A stretch of 8,257 bases of DNA from positions 1-8,257 of the forward strand of contig QILH01000180.1 in NCBI GenBank assembly GCA_003233255.1, written 5' to 3'. The stretch is from Gammaproteobacteria bacterium (GTDB lineage: Bacteria > Pseudomonadota > Gammaproteobacteria > UBA6429 > Thiohalophilaceae). The position numbers and the translations under genes were made by a program. How positions within the stretch are numbered: position 1 is the first letter of the stretch; every line of letters begins with the position of its first letter. The notes beneath the pieces are model-generated. The model had not been told where the DNA came from. It saw only the letters and a list, made by a program, of their open reading frames with translations, and ran no database searches. Shown here one piece after another: positions 1-5,582 of the stretch.

Positions 1-114
1 AACCGTGCCTACCCTGCAAAGGCCACATAAAGTGTCAGGAGCGAGAAGGTTGGCAGGCTATTTAACTGTAACCATAGCCCCTTTCAGTGGCTTTCACCAT
101 ACCACCCGCTCCAA

Positions 115-195
115 ATTTGGGGTCAGCGTAAAAATTATTCTCTCATCACTACCGTGGTCTTTCATTGCCAACCAGTCTTTACGCTAACCCCAAAT
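115..195. repeat. 18-bp inverted repeat downstream of phoD, REP/REPIN-like
   Basis: The left arm at 115-132 (ATTTGGGGTCAGCGTAAA) and the right arm at 178-195 are reverse complements except for one mismatch (position 124 against 186), separated by 45 bp. The element ends 8 bp past the stop of the minus-strand phosphatase gene. No T-run follows either arm and the loop is long, so it is not a standard intrinsic terminator. The GGGGTCAG-x-GTAAA core resembles the ends of short palindromic elements associated with REP-type (RAYT) transposases; that likeness is from memory and is inference. No transposase lies in the window. The remaining sequence at 1-114 shows no convincing gene. Confidence 0.6.
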
Positions 196-202
196 ACTCC
201 CA

Positions 203-1864
203 CTACCTTTCTACAGATTCTGACTCACGCTCGCTGGAAGTATGCGGTGCGGGTTCCGGCGCATCTTCTTTTTCACTACTTATCTCTAGTGACGGCACCA
301 GGTAGTTGCTTAAATTCTGAATCAGAAATGCACCAGCAAATACCTGATTTGTATTGTTTGGCTCAACAATACTTTCAGCGTGGTACCATTCTGCCTGTGT
401 GCGTTCATGATCGATGTCCAACAATACATAGCCGCGATGAAACAGGTCAACGTACTTCATATGTGGATTGGTTGCCATTAAATACTGTGCGGTTTGATCT
501 GCTTTCACTTCATTCTGTATTGCTGGCGAGGTTACCGCCGGAGTAACAAACTCAACTGCGACAGAACCCTGTCCCGTTTGCGTATTATACTGGCTCGAAT
601 CATAGGGATTGTCAGTAATATCCATCGCCCATGAGGAATGTATGTCTCCTGTTAAAATGATGGTGTTGTCAATATTGTTATCCCGCAAATGATTTATCAC
701 ACGTGTACGGCTGGCTGGATAGCCATCCCATTGATCAACATTAAAAACCCGCCCAGCCACGATCAACTGGCCAAACATCACCTGTTGTCCCAGAACGCGC
801 CAACGGATATCGTCATCTTTGGAATTATCCAGACTATCCAGCAACCATTGAGCCTGTTCATCGCCTAACAGTTTACGATTGGGATCATTGAGCGCCGGAT
901 CCAGGTCATTTGCCACCTGCTGATCACGACCATATAGTCGCGTGTCCAGCATTATCAAATCTATCAGATTACCAAACCGGAATTTACGATAACTCTTTAA
1001 CGGGTCGTTTTTGTCAACTTGACGAATCGGTATCCATTCATAATAAGCCTTGACAGCCGCTGCACGCCGATCCAGCCATTCGCCTTCACCCAACTCCGGG
1101 TTATGGTTTTCCGCTCCATTATTCCATGCATTGTTAGCTGTTTCATGATCATCCCATACAGTAATAAATGGATGCTGACGATGCGCCTCCTGTAAATCGG
1201 GATCCAGACGATATTGTGCGTAGCGTGTACGATAATCATCCAGTGTAATAATCTCTGCATTCGGTTGCGGTATACGATTTAATGCTGTGCCATCACCATA
1301 GGTTCCGTTGCCATATTCATAAATGTAATCACCGAGATGCAATACCGCATCCAGATCATTTCGCTGCGCAATCATCCGATACACATTAAAATAACCAAAT
1401 GGGAAATTTGAACATGAAGTGAAGGCAATACGAAGTTTATCCACATGACCAACCGCCAGGGTTCGGGTACGGCCTACAGGGGAATCCGCTCCAAACGCAT
1501 GAAATTGATAGTAATATGTGGTTCCAGGCTGCAAACCCTCTGCATCGACCTTTACGGTAAAATCCTGTATATCCGATGCAAATGTCATTCCTTCATTTAC
1601 AACCGTATCAAATTCCGGATCGCGTGCAATTCGCCAATTCACCGGCACAGTTTTTTGATTACGCCGCCTGGAGCTGATTCGAGTCCATAAAATCACACGA
1701 TCGTGCAATGGGTCGCCACTCGCAACACCATGCTGAAACAATATGTTTTTATCCGCATGCTCATCTTGCTTATCCTTATTACTGGCAAATGTAGAACCAA
1801 CAGGATGAAGTAGCACACCGCTACTGCCTAAAGCCTGCACAAATCGACGACGTGTAAATTTCAT
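203..1864 (-). CDS. phoD: PhoD-family alkaline phosphatase/phosphodiesterase, Tat-exported
   Basis: This complete 553-residue protein hydrolyses phosphate mono- or diesters outside the cytoplasm and so frees phosphate from organic matter. The N-terminus has a twin-arginine signal (TRRRFVQALG, residues 4-13), with probable cleavage near residue 28. The PhoD N-terminal domain begins with SGDPLHDRVILWTRI (49-63). The metallophosphatase core follows: TSCSN with C151, LGDYIYE with D179, WDDHE (237-241), QQVMFG (360-365), DQWDGYP (377-383) and TGDIHSSW with D407 and H409. The cysteine and acidic residues match metal ligands known for PhoD, an Fe/Ca enzyme. Tat export fits folding with cofactor in the cytoplasm. 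The length is usual for the family. The last 25 residues are a Glu/Ser/Pro-rich tail beyond the fold. The start is supported by GGGGA six bases upstream. The gene appears monocistronic. No clear Pho box was seen. Confidence 0.95.
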   Translation of the reverse strand: MKFTRRRFVQALGSSGVLLHPVGSTFASNKDKQDEHADKNILFQHGVASGDPLHDRVILWTRISSRRRNQKTVPVNWRIARDPEFDTVVNEGMTFASDIQDFTVKVDAEGLQPGTTYYYQFHAFGADSPVGRTRTLAVGHVDKLRIAFTSCSNFPFGYFNVYRMIAQRNDLDAVLHLGDYIYEYGNGTYGDGTALNRIPQPNAEIITLDDYRTRYAQYRLDPDLQEAHRQHPFITVWDDHETANNAWNNGAENHNPELGEGEWLDRRAAAVKAYYEWIPIRQVDKNDPLKSYRKFRFGNLIDLIMLDTRLYGRDQQVANDLDPALNDPNRKLLGDEQAQWLLDSLDNSKDDDIRWRVLGQQVMFGQLIVAGRVFNVDQWDGYPASRTRVINHLRDNNIDNTIILTGDIHSSWAMDITDNPYDSSQYNTQTGQGSVAVEFVTPAVTSPAIQNEVKADQTAQYLMATNPHMKYVDLFHRGYVLLDIDHERTQAEWYHAESIVEPNNTNQVFAGAFLIQNLSNYLVPSLEISSEKEDAPEPAPHTSSERESESVER

Positions 1865-1904
1865 AACAATTCCCCGGTCAGAATAAAATATGAAAACTGA
1901 TTTT

Positions 1905-1961
1905 AGTACCTTAGAAATAATTTTCTGTGCATTTTGCAGAAAATTATTTCGTGAAGGTACT
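1905..1961. repeat. Long imperfect hairpin in the phoD 5' region
   Basis: The left arm at 1905-1927 and right arm at 1937-1961 pair along almost their whole length. The outer AGTACCTT pairs with AAGGTACT and the inner GAAATAATTTTCTG pairs with its complement, interrupted only by one base on the left against three on the right. The loop is 9 bp (1928-1936). The structure lies 40-97 bp upstream of the phoD start codon, so it would fall in the phoD leader or promoter. The GTACC/GGTAC ends could also mark a tiny palindromic mobile element, but no clear target-site duplication is visible. Function is unknown. Confidence 0.7.
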
Positions 1962-2397
1962 TATCTTGTGGTTTATCCAGGTTAGGATACGGATATGACA
2001 ATTTAGAGTACAATGGAAATATAAAGACCTTCCACTGGAGTGCGAGGTTATTGGCCAATGTTCACCTCATTTGCGGTAAGTAAAATGCAAGTGACAGGCG
2101 GAGGCATTAGAAAATCACAATATAGAACTCGTATACCATCGATACGCTGGTGAAACTGTCGCCCTGAAAGGCGACTCTAACAACCTGTTGTTTCAAGAAT
2201 TTAGCTGATATCATTGGCCGAAAGGAACTTGATCTTACGGTCGTTTTACAACTTAATAAATTCCTGCACACATTTTACGCAGCAACACTTTAACTTACCC
2301 GGAATAGAAACCTGTTCGGGCAAATTGTATAGTTATCAAAGAATTAAAATATGATGTGAGGGATGTTATCGAAAGAGTCAGATATTTTGGATATTGA
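1962..2397. other. Non-coding spacer of about 430 bp with small hairpins
   Basis: No open frame here looks like a gene. Visible structure includes a perfect 6-bp stem GTCGCC/GGCGAC with a 6-nt loop at 2158-2175. Directly beyond it is AACAAC/GTTGTT at 2179-2192. A weak pair of CCCG-GAA and TTCGGG lies near 2298-2320. None is followed by a T-run, so none is called a terminator. The region separates phoD, transcribed leftward, from the small membrane-protein gene, transcribed rightward, and must carry both promoters. Confidence 0.5.
2325..2355 (+). promoter_or_regulatory. Weak candidate promoter for the 118-aa membrane protein gene
   Basis: TTGTAT (2325-2330) and TATGAT (2350-2355) resemble -35 and -10 boxes but are 19 bp apart, longer than the usual 17. 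They lie 43 bp before the start codon at 2398. There is no operator-like dyad between them. This is a guess from box similarity only. Confidence 0.2.
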
Positions 2398-2754
2398 ATG
2401 AAAAAGTCAATGAAAGCAGCCCTGTTATCAGCTTTTGTGTTTCCTGGCGCTGGGCATTTTTTCTTAAAGAAGCATATAACAGGTGCTATTTTGGCCGGAG
2501 CCACATTTGCGTCGCTATATTTTCTGGTATCCCGAATGGTAGAGCGGGCCCTACAAATAACCGAGAAAATCCAACGTGGTGATATTCAACTGGATATTGC
2601 AGCAATTACAGAATTAGTATCAAAACCAACGAGCACTGAAACTCTACTCCTTAATATTACTTCGGCTATTTTAATCGTTTTCTGGATAATTGGTATTGCC
2701 GACTCTTATAGAATTGGCCACACACAGGACAAAGGCGATGTAACAGGCGGTTAA
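2398..2754 (+). CDS. Small integral membrane protein of unknown function
   Basis: I do not recognise this 118-residue protein as a named family. The N-terminus (residues 5-22) is hydrophobic with FPGAGHFFLKK, a Pro-Gly-x-Gly-x-x-Phe pattern like that in small TM2-type or DUF membrane proteins, where the turn joins two short helices. A second hydrophobic segment spans about 25-46. A polar amphipathic stretch rich in charged residues (47-80) follows, and a last transmembrane segment spans about 83-101. There are no cysteines or catalytic motifs. The ribosome site is poor (GGA about 8 bases upstream). An in-frame ATG at 2410 is an alternative start. The gene stands alone and converges on the metal operon, so there is no functional link from context. 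The open frame, the clear membrane pattern and the lack of a competing frame support it as real. Confidence 0.7.
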   Translation: MKKSMKAALLSAFVFPGAGHFFLKKHITGAILAGATFASLYFLVSRMVERALQITEKIQRGDIQLDIAAITELVSKPTSTETLLLNITSAILIVFWIIGIADSYRIGHTQDKGDVTGG

Positions 2755-2755
2755 A

Positions 2756-2851
2756 AACAACAATCTAACACAAAGAGCGTTCACATGGACCCTCCATGCT
2801 CACCAGTGAATGCAGCGTTATCCATGAGCGTGAACTTGCTGCCTGGTTGTT
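2756..2851. repeat. Nested inverted repeats in a convergent spacer
   Basis: Three complementary pairs are nested: AACAAC (2756-2761) with GTTGTT (2846-2851); GTTCAC (2779-2784) with GTGAAC (2830-2835); and ATGGA (2785-2789) with TCCAT (2821-2825). The inner ATGGA can alternatively pair with TCCAT at 2793-2797. The element lies between two converging genes, immediately after the stop of the small membrane-protein gene. It could help end transcription from either side, though no good T-run follows. Beyond it, 2852-2912 holds only a G7 run near 2901 and a weak CCCA/TGGG stem. Confidence 0.4.
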
Positions 2852-2912
2852 CTATATAAGATGCCTTTATTTTAATGAGAATCGGGGCCCATGAAAACTG
2901 GGGGGGTTAAAA

Positions 2913-3470
2913 TTAATATTCAGATATTTCAAATAACTGCAACTGAATCCGATCATCTTCTGTTGGTATAAAACGTGTTATTATCATTTCTCTATGCCCC
3001 ATCAGTAACGGCTTTAATAAAGTTTCCTCAAGCGACAGCGGTGCTCTAATAATAAGACGAGAAGGTGTTCTTGCGGCAATATCGCCGATCATCTGGTATG
3101 CACTGTTATATTGATCGGCCTTAAACACATCAACATTCAACTCAAGGCTCATATCATCAGCAGAATATATTTTATATTTTGCTGTTTTTGTAACTGTTAA
3201 ATTACTAATTTTAAATCCGTCTGTCGCAAATAATGCGGCGAGCTTTTTTTCAGGTATTTTTTTGTTAGATTTAAAAGCAACATATTTCTCGCCCAGATCA
3301 ACATCCACTGAATCGGCATCCACGCCCGGTAAGGTGCGGACCTTTTTAGCCACCGTATAGGTGCAAAAAGCGCAAACCATACCATCTACATGTGCATGAT
3401 AATTATAGATGCCCGCCCATGCGCTCATGTTCCATATAGACAAAACCAGCACAAACAAACTGTTTTTCAT
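2913..3470 (-). CDS. Exported heavy-metal-associated (HMA) domain protein with a novel C-terminal part
   Basis: This 185-residue protein probably binds a soft metal ion in the periplasm. Residues 1-19 form a Sec signal peptide ending WA|G. An HMA fold occupies about 24-92. Its metal site is GMVCAFC, with C33 and C36 as the CxxC pair. The rest follows the usual pattern of helix, a 'LPGVDADSVDVDL' strand, and a last helix-strand. Residues ~95-185 form a second region that I do not recognise, with alternating strand-like hydrophobics and no cysteine; classical MerP lacks it. GGGGG seven bases before the ATG is a strong ribosome site. It is the last gene of the four-gene minus-strand set, 61 bp after the MerT-like gene, so a role in accepting or presenting the same metal is likely. 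Mercury specificity is inferred from context; copper is an alternative. Confidence 0.85.
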   Translation of the reverse strand: MKNSLFVLVLSIWNMSAWAGIYNYHAHVDGMVCAFCTYTVAKKVRTLPGVDADSVDVDLGEKYVAFKSNKKIPEKKLAALFATDGFKISNLTVTKTAKYKIYSADDMSLELNVDVFKADQYNSAYQMIGDIAARTPSRLIIRAPLSLEETLLKPLLMGHREMIITRFIPTEDDRIQLQLFEISEY

Positions 3471-3531
3471 TTTTCCACCCCCTGATAAACTTAATCACAT
3501 ATACGTCAACATTCCAGCACGACACATTTTC

Positions 3532-3942
3532 TTATAAATCAAACGCGATGCGTATCGGCAAAAGCAAATAGGCCGAAAAAAAACCAATGCTCCAGATAAC
3601 AATAGACCCCCAGTAAATACGTCTATTCCATTTATGCGCCAAACTACAGGCCGCACCCAGCCCCTGGTCCGTAGGACAGGCGCGACCTGATCTAAACATC
3701 AGCCAGCCAGAAATAACTAACATGATGCCAGAAAAAATAAAAATCCAGATTTTATATTGACTCATCACAATTAAAAAAGGAAAGCTGCTGGTCAACGCAA
3801 CAACCGTTGCGCCCATACCCAGGGTAACAAAGACAATCGGTAATGCGCAACACAGTAATGTTCCAGCTGTAGTAAACAGGGTAAAAATAGTAATGCCACT
3901 TTCTTTTAAATATGATTGATTTATAACAACTTCATTATTCAT
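3532..3942 (-). CDS. merT: MerT-like mercuric ion transport membrane protein
   Basis: This 136-residue inner-membrane protein matches MerT in layout. The first transmembrane helix (about 17-41) carries the vicinal pair C31-C32 in LLCCALP. A hydrophobic stretch follows (55-84). A short loop then has two cysteines (C89 in RACPTDQ and C99 in GAAC), and a final helix spans about 110-130. In MerT the first pair takes Hg(II) from MerP and the loop pair hands it inward. Here the loop cysteines are nine residues apart, wider than I recall for Tn501/Tn21 MerT, and overall identity looks low. The start at 3942 is preferred because GAGGG lies seven bases upstream; an in-frame ATG at 3972 lacks such a site. 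Neighbouring HMA genes support metal uptake. Specificity for mercury is likely but not proven. Confidence 0.75.
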   Translation of the reverse strand: MNNEVVINQSYLKESGITIFTLFTTAGTLLCCALPIVFVTLGMGATVVALTSSFPFLIVMSQYKIWIFIFSGIMLVISGWLMFRSGRACPTDQGLGAACSLAHKWNRRIYWGSIVIWSIGFFSAYLLLPIRIAFDL

Positions 3943-4068
3943 TCCATTTCCCTCAGCACACCCCTGAAACAAAACCCACTCTCTAACAGAGATTTTTTAC
4001 GAAGATTATCTCATCAATACCCACTTCAAAAACAGAAACGTCATCCAGTTTTAAAAAACTGTTCCAGC

Positions 4069-4182
4069 TCATAAATTCAGTAACTGAATTGCATGAACAC
4101 CACGTATTTTTCTTAGCGCCCAGCTATCAGCAATACAAAACCCGGAAATAAAGTAAAAATAATCGAACGGCCTAACTTTATT
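4069..4182 (-). pseudogene. Probable decayed HMA (MerP-like) gene remnant
   Basis: The 246-bp gap between the merP-like and merT-like genes is far larger than the others in this set (46 and 61 bp). On the minus strand an open stretch of 37 codons includes a segment reading ISGFC and, at 4116-4081, LRKIRGVHAIQL. That matches the helix-turn-strand part of HMA domains and aligns with LKAIKGANNIEI of the neighbouring MerP-like protein. There is no good start, no CxxC and an early stop at 4069. Another frame continues to a stop at 3983 with a possible 29-residue ORF (ATG at 4072). I read this as a broken extra HMA copy. The resemblance is short and could be chance. Confidence 0.35.
4074..4090. promoter_or_regulatory. 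17-bp palindrome in the merP-merT gap
   Basis: AATTCAGT (4074-4081) and ACTGAATT (4083-4090) are perfect reverse complements around a single central base. The site lies about 130 bp upstream of the merT-like start. Its size and symmetry suit a dimeric regulator, but no matching copy is seen elsewhere in the window and it overlaps the presumed HMA remnant. It may be coincidental. Confidence 0.3.
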
Positions 4183-4188
4183 TTAAAT

Positions 4189-4482
4189 TTACCTGTCGAT
4201 TTCAGTCATGCTTCTAAAAGTAAATCCCGAATCATTAAATAATTTCTTCATTTGTTCATTAGTTAATTTCCTGCCTTCAGGCATATCAACTTTAACCAGG
4301 CCTTTATTCAGATCAATCTCGATATTGTTTGCACCTTTAATTGCTTTCAGTTTTTTTTCGACGCCAAAAGCACAGAAAGGACAGGCCAGACCATCGACGC
4401 GCATTTCATAATGTGCGCCACCCGCAAATACTGGAGAAATCAACAACGGAACCAGGATTGCACATGTGATTAGTCTTTTCAT
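4189..4482 (-). CDS. merP: MerP-like periplasmic heavy-metal-binding protein
   Basis: The 97-residue protein has the size and design of MerP: a Sec signal peptide (1-20, ending VFA|G) and one HMA domain (about 24-92). The metal site is GLACPFC, with C34 and C37 as the CxxC pair. The remaining elements fit the fold: helix VEKKLKAIKG, strand NNIEIDL, turn, strand LVKVDMP, and helix NEQMKKLFNDSGF. In mer systems MerP captures Hg(II) in the periplasm and passes it to MerT. The motif differs from the classical GMTCxxC by Leu for Met and by an aromatic between the cysteines, which is also true of the other HMA protein here. It lies 46 bp after the outer-membrane protein gene and upstream of the MerT-like gene. 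The ribosome site is modest (GGAA about ten bases upstream). Binding of copper or another metal cannot be excluded. Confidence 0.85.
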   Translation of the reverse strand: MKRLITCAILVPLLISPVFAGGAHYEMRVDGLACPFCAFGVEKKLKAIKGANNIEIDLNKGLVKVDMPEGRKLTNEQMKKLFNDSGFTFRSMTEIDR

Positions 4483-4528
4483 TTCTAATGTTCCAGCTAA
4501 AAATATTAATAAAGGAAGCTACGATCAA

Positions 4529-5353
4529 TTACAAATGCCATTCAAAAATGACCCTGGCGCGATAACTGGATGCATCCTGATTATAGTTAAGATTCTGTGC
4601 TACAGGAATTTGTATGCCGGCTTTAATTGCAAAATTACGCTTGGTCCAGAATATTCCCGGGGAGATAAACCATTCTACACCGCCTGTCTTCGTCAGCTCT
4701 TCTCCGCCAAATTCCGAACGCTCACCCAGCTCACCATTTAACTCAAGCATCCAGACCGTATCCGGTTCCAAATAACCCGTTGGCGTTAAACGGATAGCGC
4801 CAACAAGATCAATGAATATTTGATCACCACGATCAATGCCGGCATCATTAATGCCATTATTGCGATACCTGACACTGGCCCAGCGATACCATCTCCTGCT
4901 TTCATAGCCATAAGTAAGACCAATAACCGTATCGGTGACGCCTTTTTTTAGTGTTGGAGTTTTATTATCTGCTGCTGTATCGCTGATAACTTTAACAAGT
5001 ATTGCTGCAGATTCCTGTAACCCTAATGAGTCTCTGCGCCAGAAACGGTATTTAGTAAATATGGCAAGATCTCCATTCCCATTATCGCTATTAATGCCAT
5101 CATTTTTGAACTCATAAGGTAAATCCACACCCAATGCCCAGTCACCTGTCAGGCCATAGGTTATATCCAGCACCAGCGCCTGCTCTTTTTCATCAACTGC
5201 TTTCTCGGCTTCTACTTCTAAAGCGATCTCAAAACCATTTTTGAACAGGACATGGGGACCAATACCAAACACTGGATCATGCGCCATGGCTGTAGTACTA
5301 ACAACACTGGTCAGCACCGTTAGCATAAAACTGAATACTCGAATTACTTTCAT
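4529..5353 (-). CDS. Outer-membrane beta-barrel protein, putative transporter
   Basis: This 274-residue protein has a Sec signal peptide (1-24, ending AMA|HD). A series of alternating hydrophobic/aromatic strands then runs to a C-terminal strand (RVIFEWHL), as expected for an outer-membrane barrel. Features such as GDLAIFTKYRFW, GVTDTVIGLTYGYE, SPGIFWTKRNFAIKAGIQIPV and an early HDPVFGIGPHVLFKNG resemble the 'transporter/MetA-pathway' barrel group (Phenol_MetA_deg-like). That assignment is from memory. No metal-binding cysteines are present. It is the first gene after the MerR-type promoter and is followed at 46 bp by the MerP-like gene, so it probably helps metal or metal-complex passage across the outer membrane. 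The start is set by the signal peptide. The AAGAGG ribosome site is unusually close to the ATG (2 bases). Substrate is unknown. Confidence 0.8.
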   Translation of the reverse strand: MKVIRVFSFMLTVLTSVVSTTAMAHDPVFGIGPHVLFKNGFEIALEVEAEKAVDEKEQALVLDITYGLTGDWALGVDLPYEFKNDGINSDNGNGDLAIFTKYRFWRRDSLGLQESAAILVKVISDTAADNKTPTLKKGVTDTVIGLTYGYESRRWYRWASVRYRNNGINDAGIDRGDQIFIDLVGAIRLTPTGYLEPDTVWMLELNGELGERSEFGGEELTKTGGVEWFISPGIFWTKRNFAIKAGIQIPVAQNLNYNQDASSYRARVIFEWHL

Positions 5354-5428
5354 AGCCTCTTTAAACGTTGTTATTAATTACTGCAGCCGGGATAAATTTG
5401 ATTTTCAACTTTCTTCCAACGTAACCGG

Positions 5429-5459
5429 AGTCTACTTCCTGGAGTTAACTCCAGGTCAA
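5429..5459 (-). promoter_or_regulatory. MerR-family-type promoter for the four-gene metal operon
   Basis: Read on the minus strand, TTGACC (5459-5454) is a -35 box and TAGACT (5434-5429) a -10 box, with a spacer of exactly 19 bp. MerR-family activators (MerR, ZntR, CueR, SoxR) act on promoters with over-long 19-20 bp spacers that carry a dyad, twisting the DNA to realign the boxes. All three features are present. Transcription would begin near 5422, leaving a leader of about 70 nt before the outer-membrane protein gene at 5353. The inducer is probably a thiophilic metal ion. The regulator gene is not in the window. Confidence 0.85.
5438..5455. promoter_or_regulatory. Perfect 18-bp palindromic operator (MerR-family type)
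   Basis: CCTGGAGTTAACTCCAGG is a perfect palindrome lying inside the promoter spacer. It is close to the ZntR operator core (CTGGAGTCGACTCCAG) and shares the GTTAAC centre with SoxR operators, as I remember them. It is less like the classical merR operator with its GTAC halves. This suggests a ZntR/CueR-like or divergent MerR protein. Because it sits between two divergent transcription units it could control both. Confidence 0.8.
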
Positions 5460-5474
5460 GAGGGAATTTAATAT
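5445..5474 (+). promoter_or_regulatory. Possible rightward merB promoter overlapping the operator
   Basis: On the plus strand TTAACT (5445-5450, in the centre of the palindrome) and TAATAT (5469-5474) are 18 bp apart, each matching four of six consensus bases. If used, binding at the operator would affect merB too, as in divergent mer loci. The leader would be about 100 nt. A further imperfect dyad with GACC/GGTC ends lies at 5513-5534. The evidence is weak. Confidence 0.25.
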
Positions 5475-5582
5475 TATTTAAAAACAGATCATTTACTCAA
5501 TCGCAGCTATCTGACCCCGGTTCTAGTTCAGGTCCCAAAGTGATAGTCTTTGTAAAAGAAACAACCAATAGGGGGATAGAAC

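Noticed and set aside
5..187. A 60-codon plus-strand open frame at the window start
   Set aside because: It runs into the inverted repeat at 115-195 and shows no recognisable protein features.
154..546. A 130-codon plus-strand open frame
   Set aside because: It overlaps the 3' end of the strongly supported phoD gene in antisense, and its translation has no domain, signal or membrane pattern.
1876..1888. Second REP-like copy (GGTCAG-AA-TAAAA) next to the phoD start
   Set aside because: It matches over only about 11 bases, has no inverted partner and overlaps the phoD ribosome-binding region.
2763..2820. Integron attC site (ATCTAAC ... GCGTTA)
   Set aside because: The GTTATCC end does not fit GTTRRRY, the internal arms pair poorly, there is no upstream core site and no integrase; kept only as a remark.
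2881..2912. Intrinsic terminator after the metal operon
   Set aside because: Only a 4-bp CCCA/TGGG stem is present, and no T-run follows on the minus strand.
5536..5552. CAAAG/CTTTG dyad before merB as an operator
   Set aside because: Five-base arms around seven bases are easily expected by chance and there is no well-placed promoter around them.
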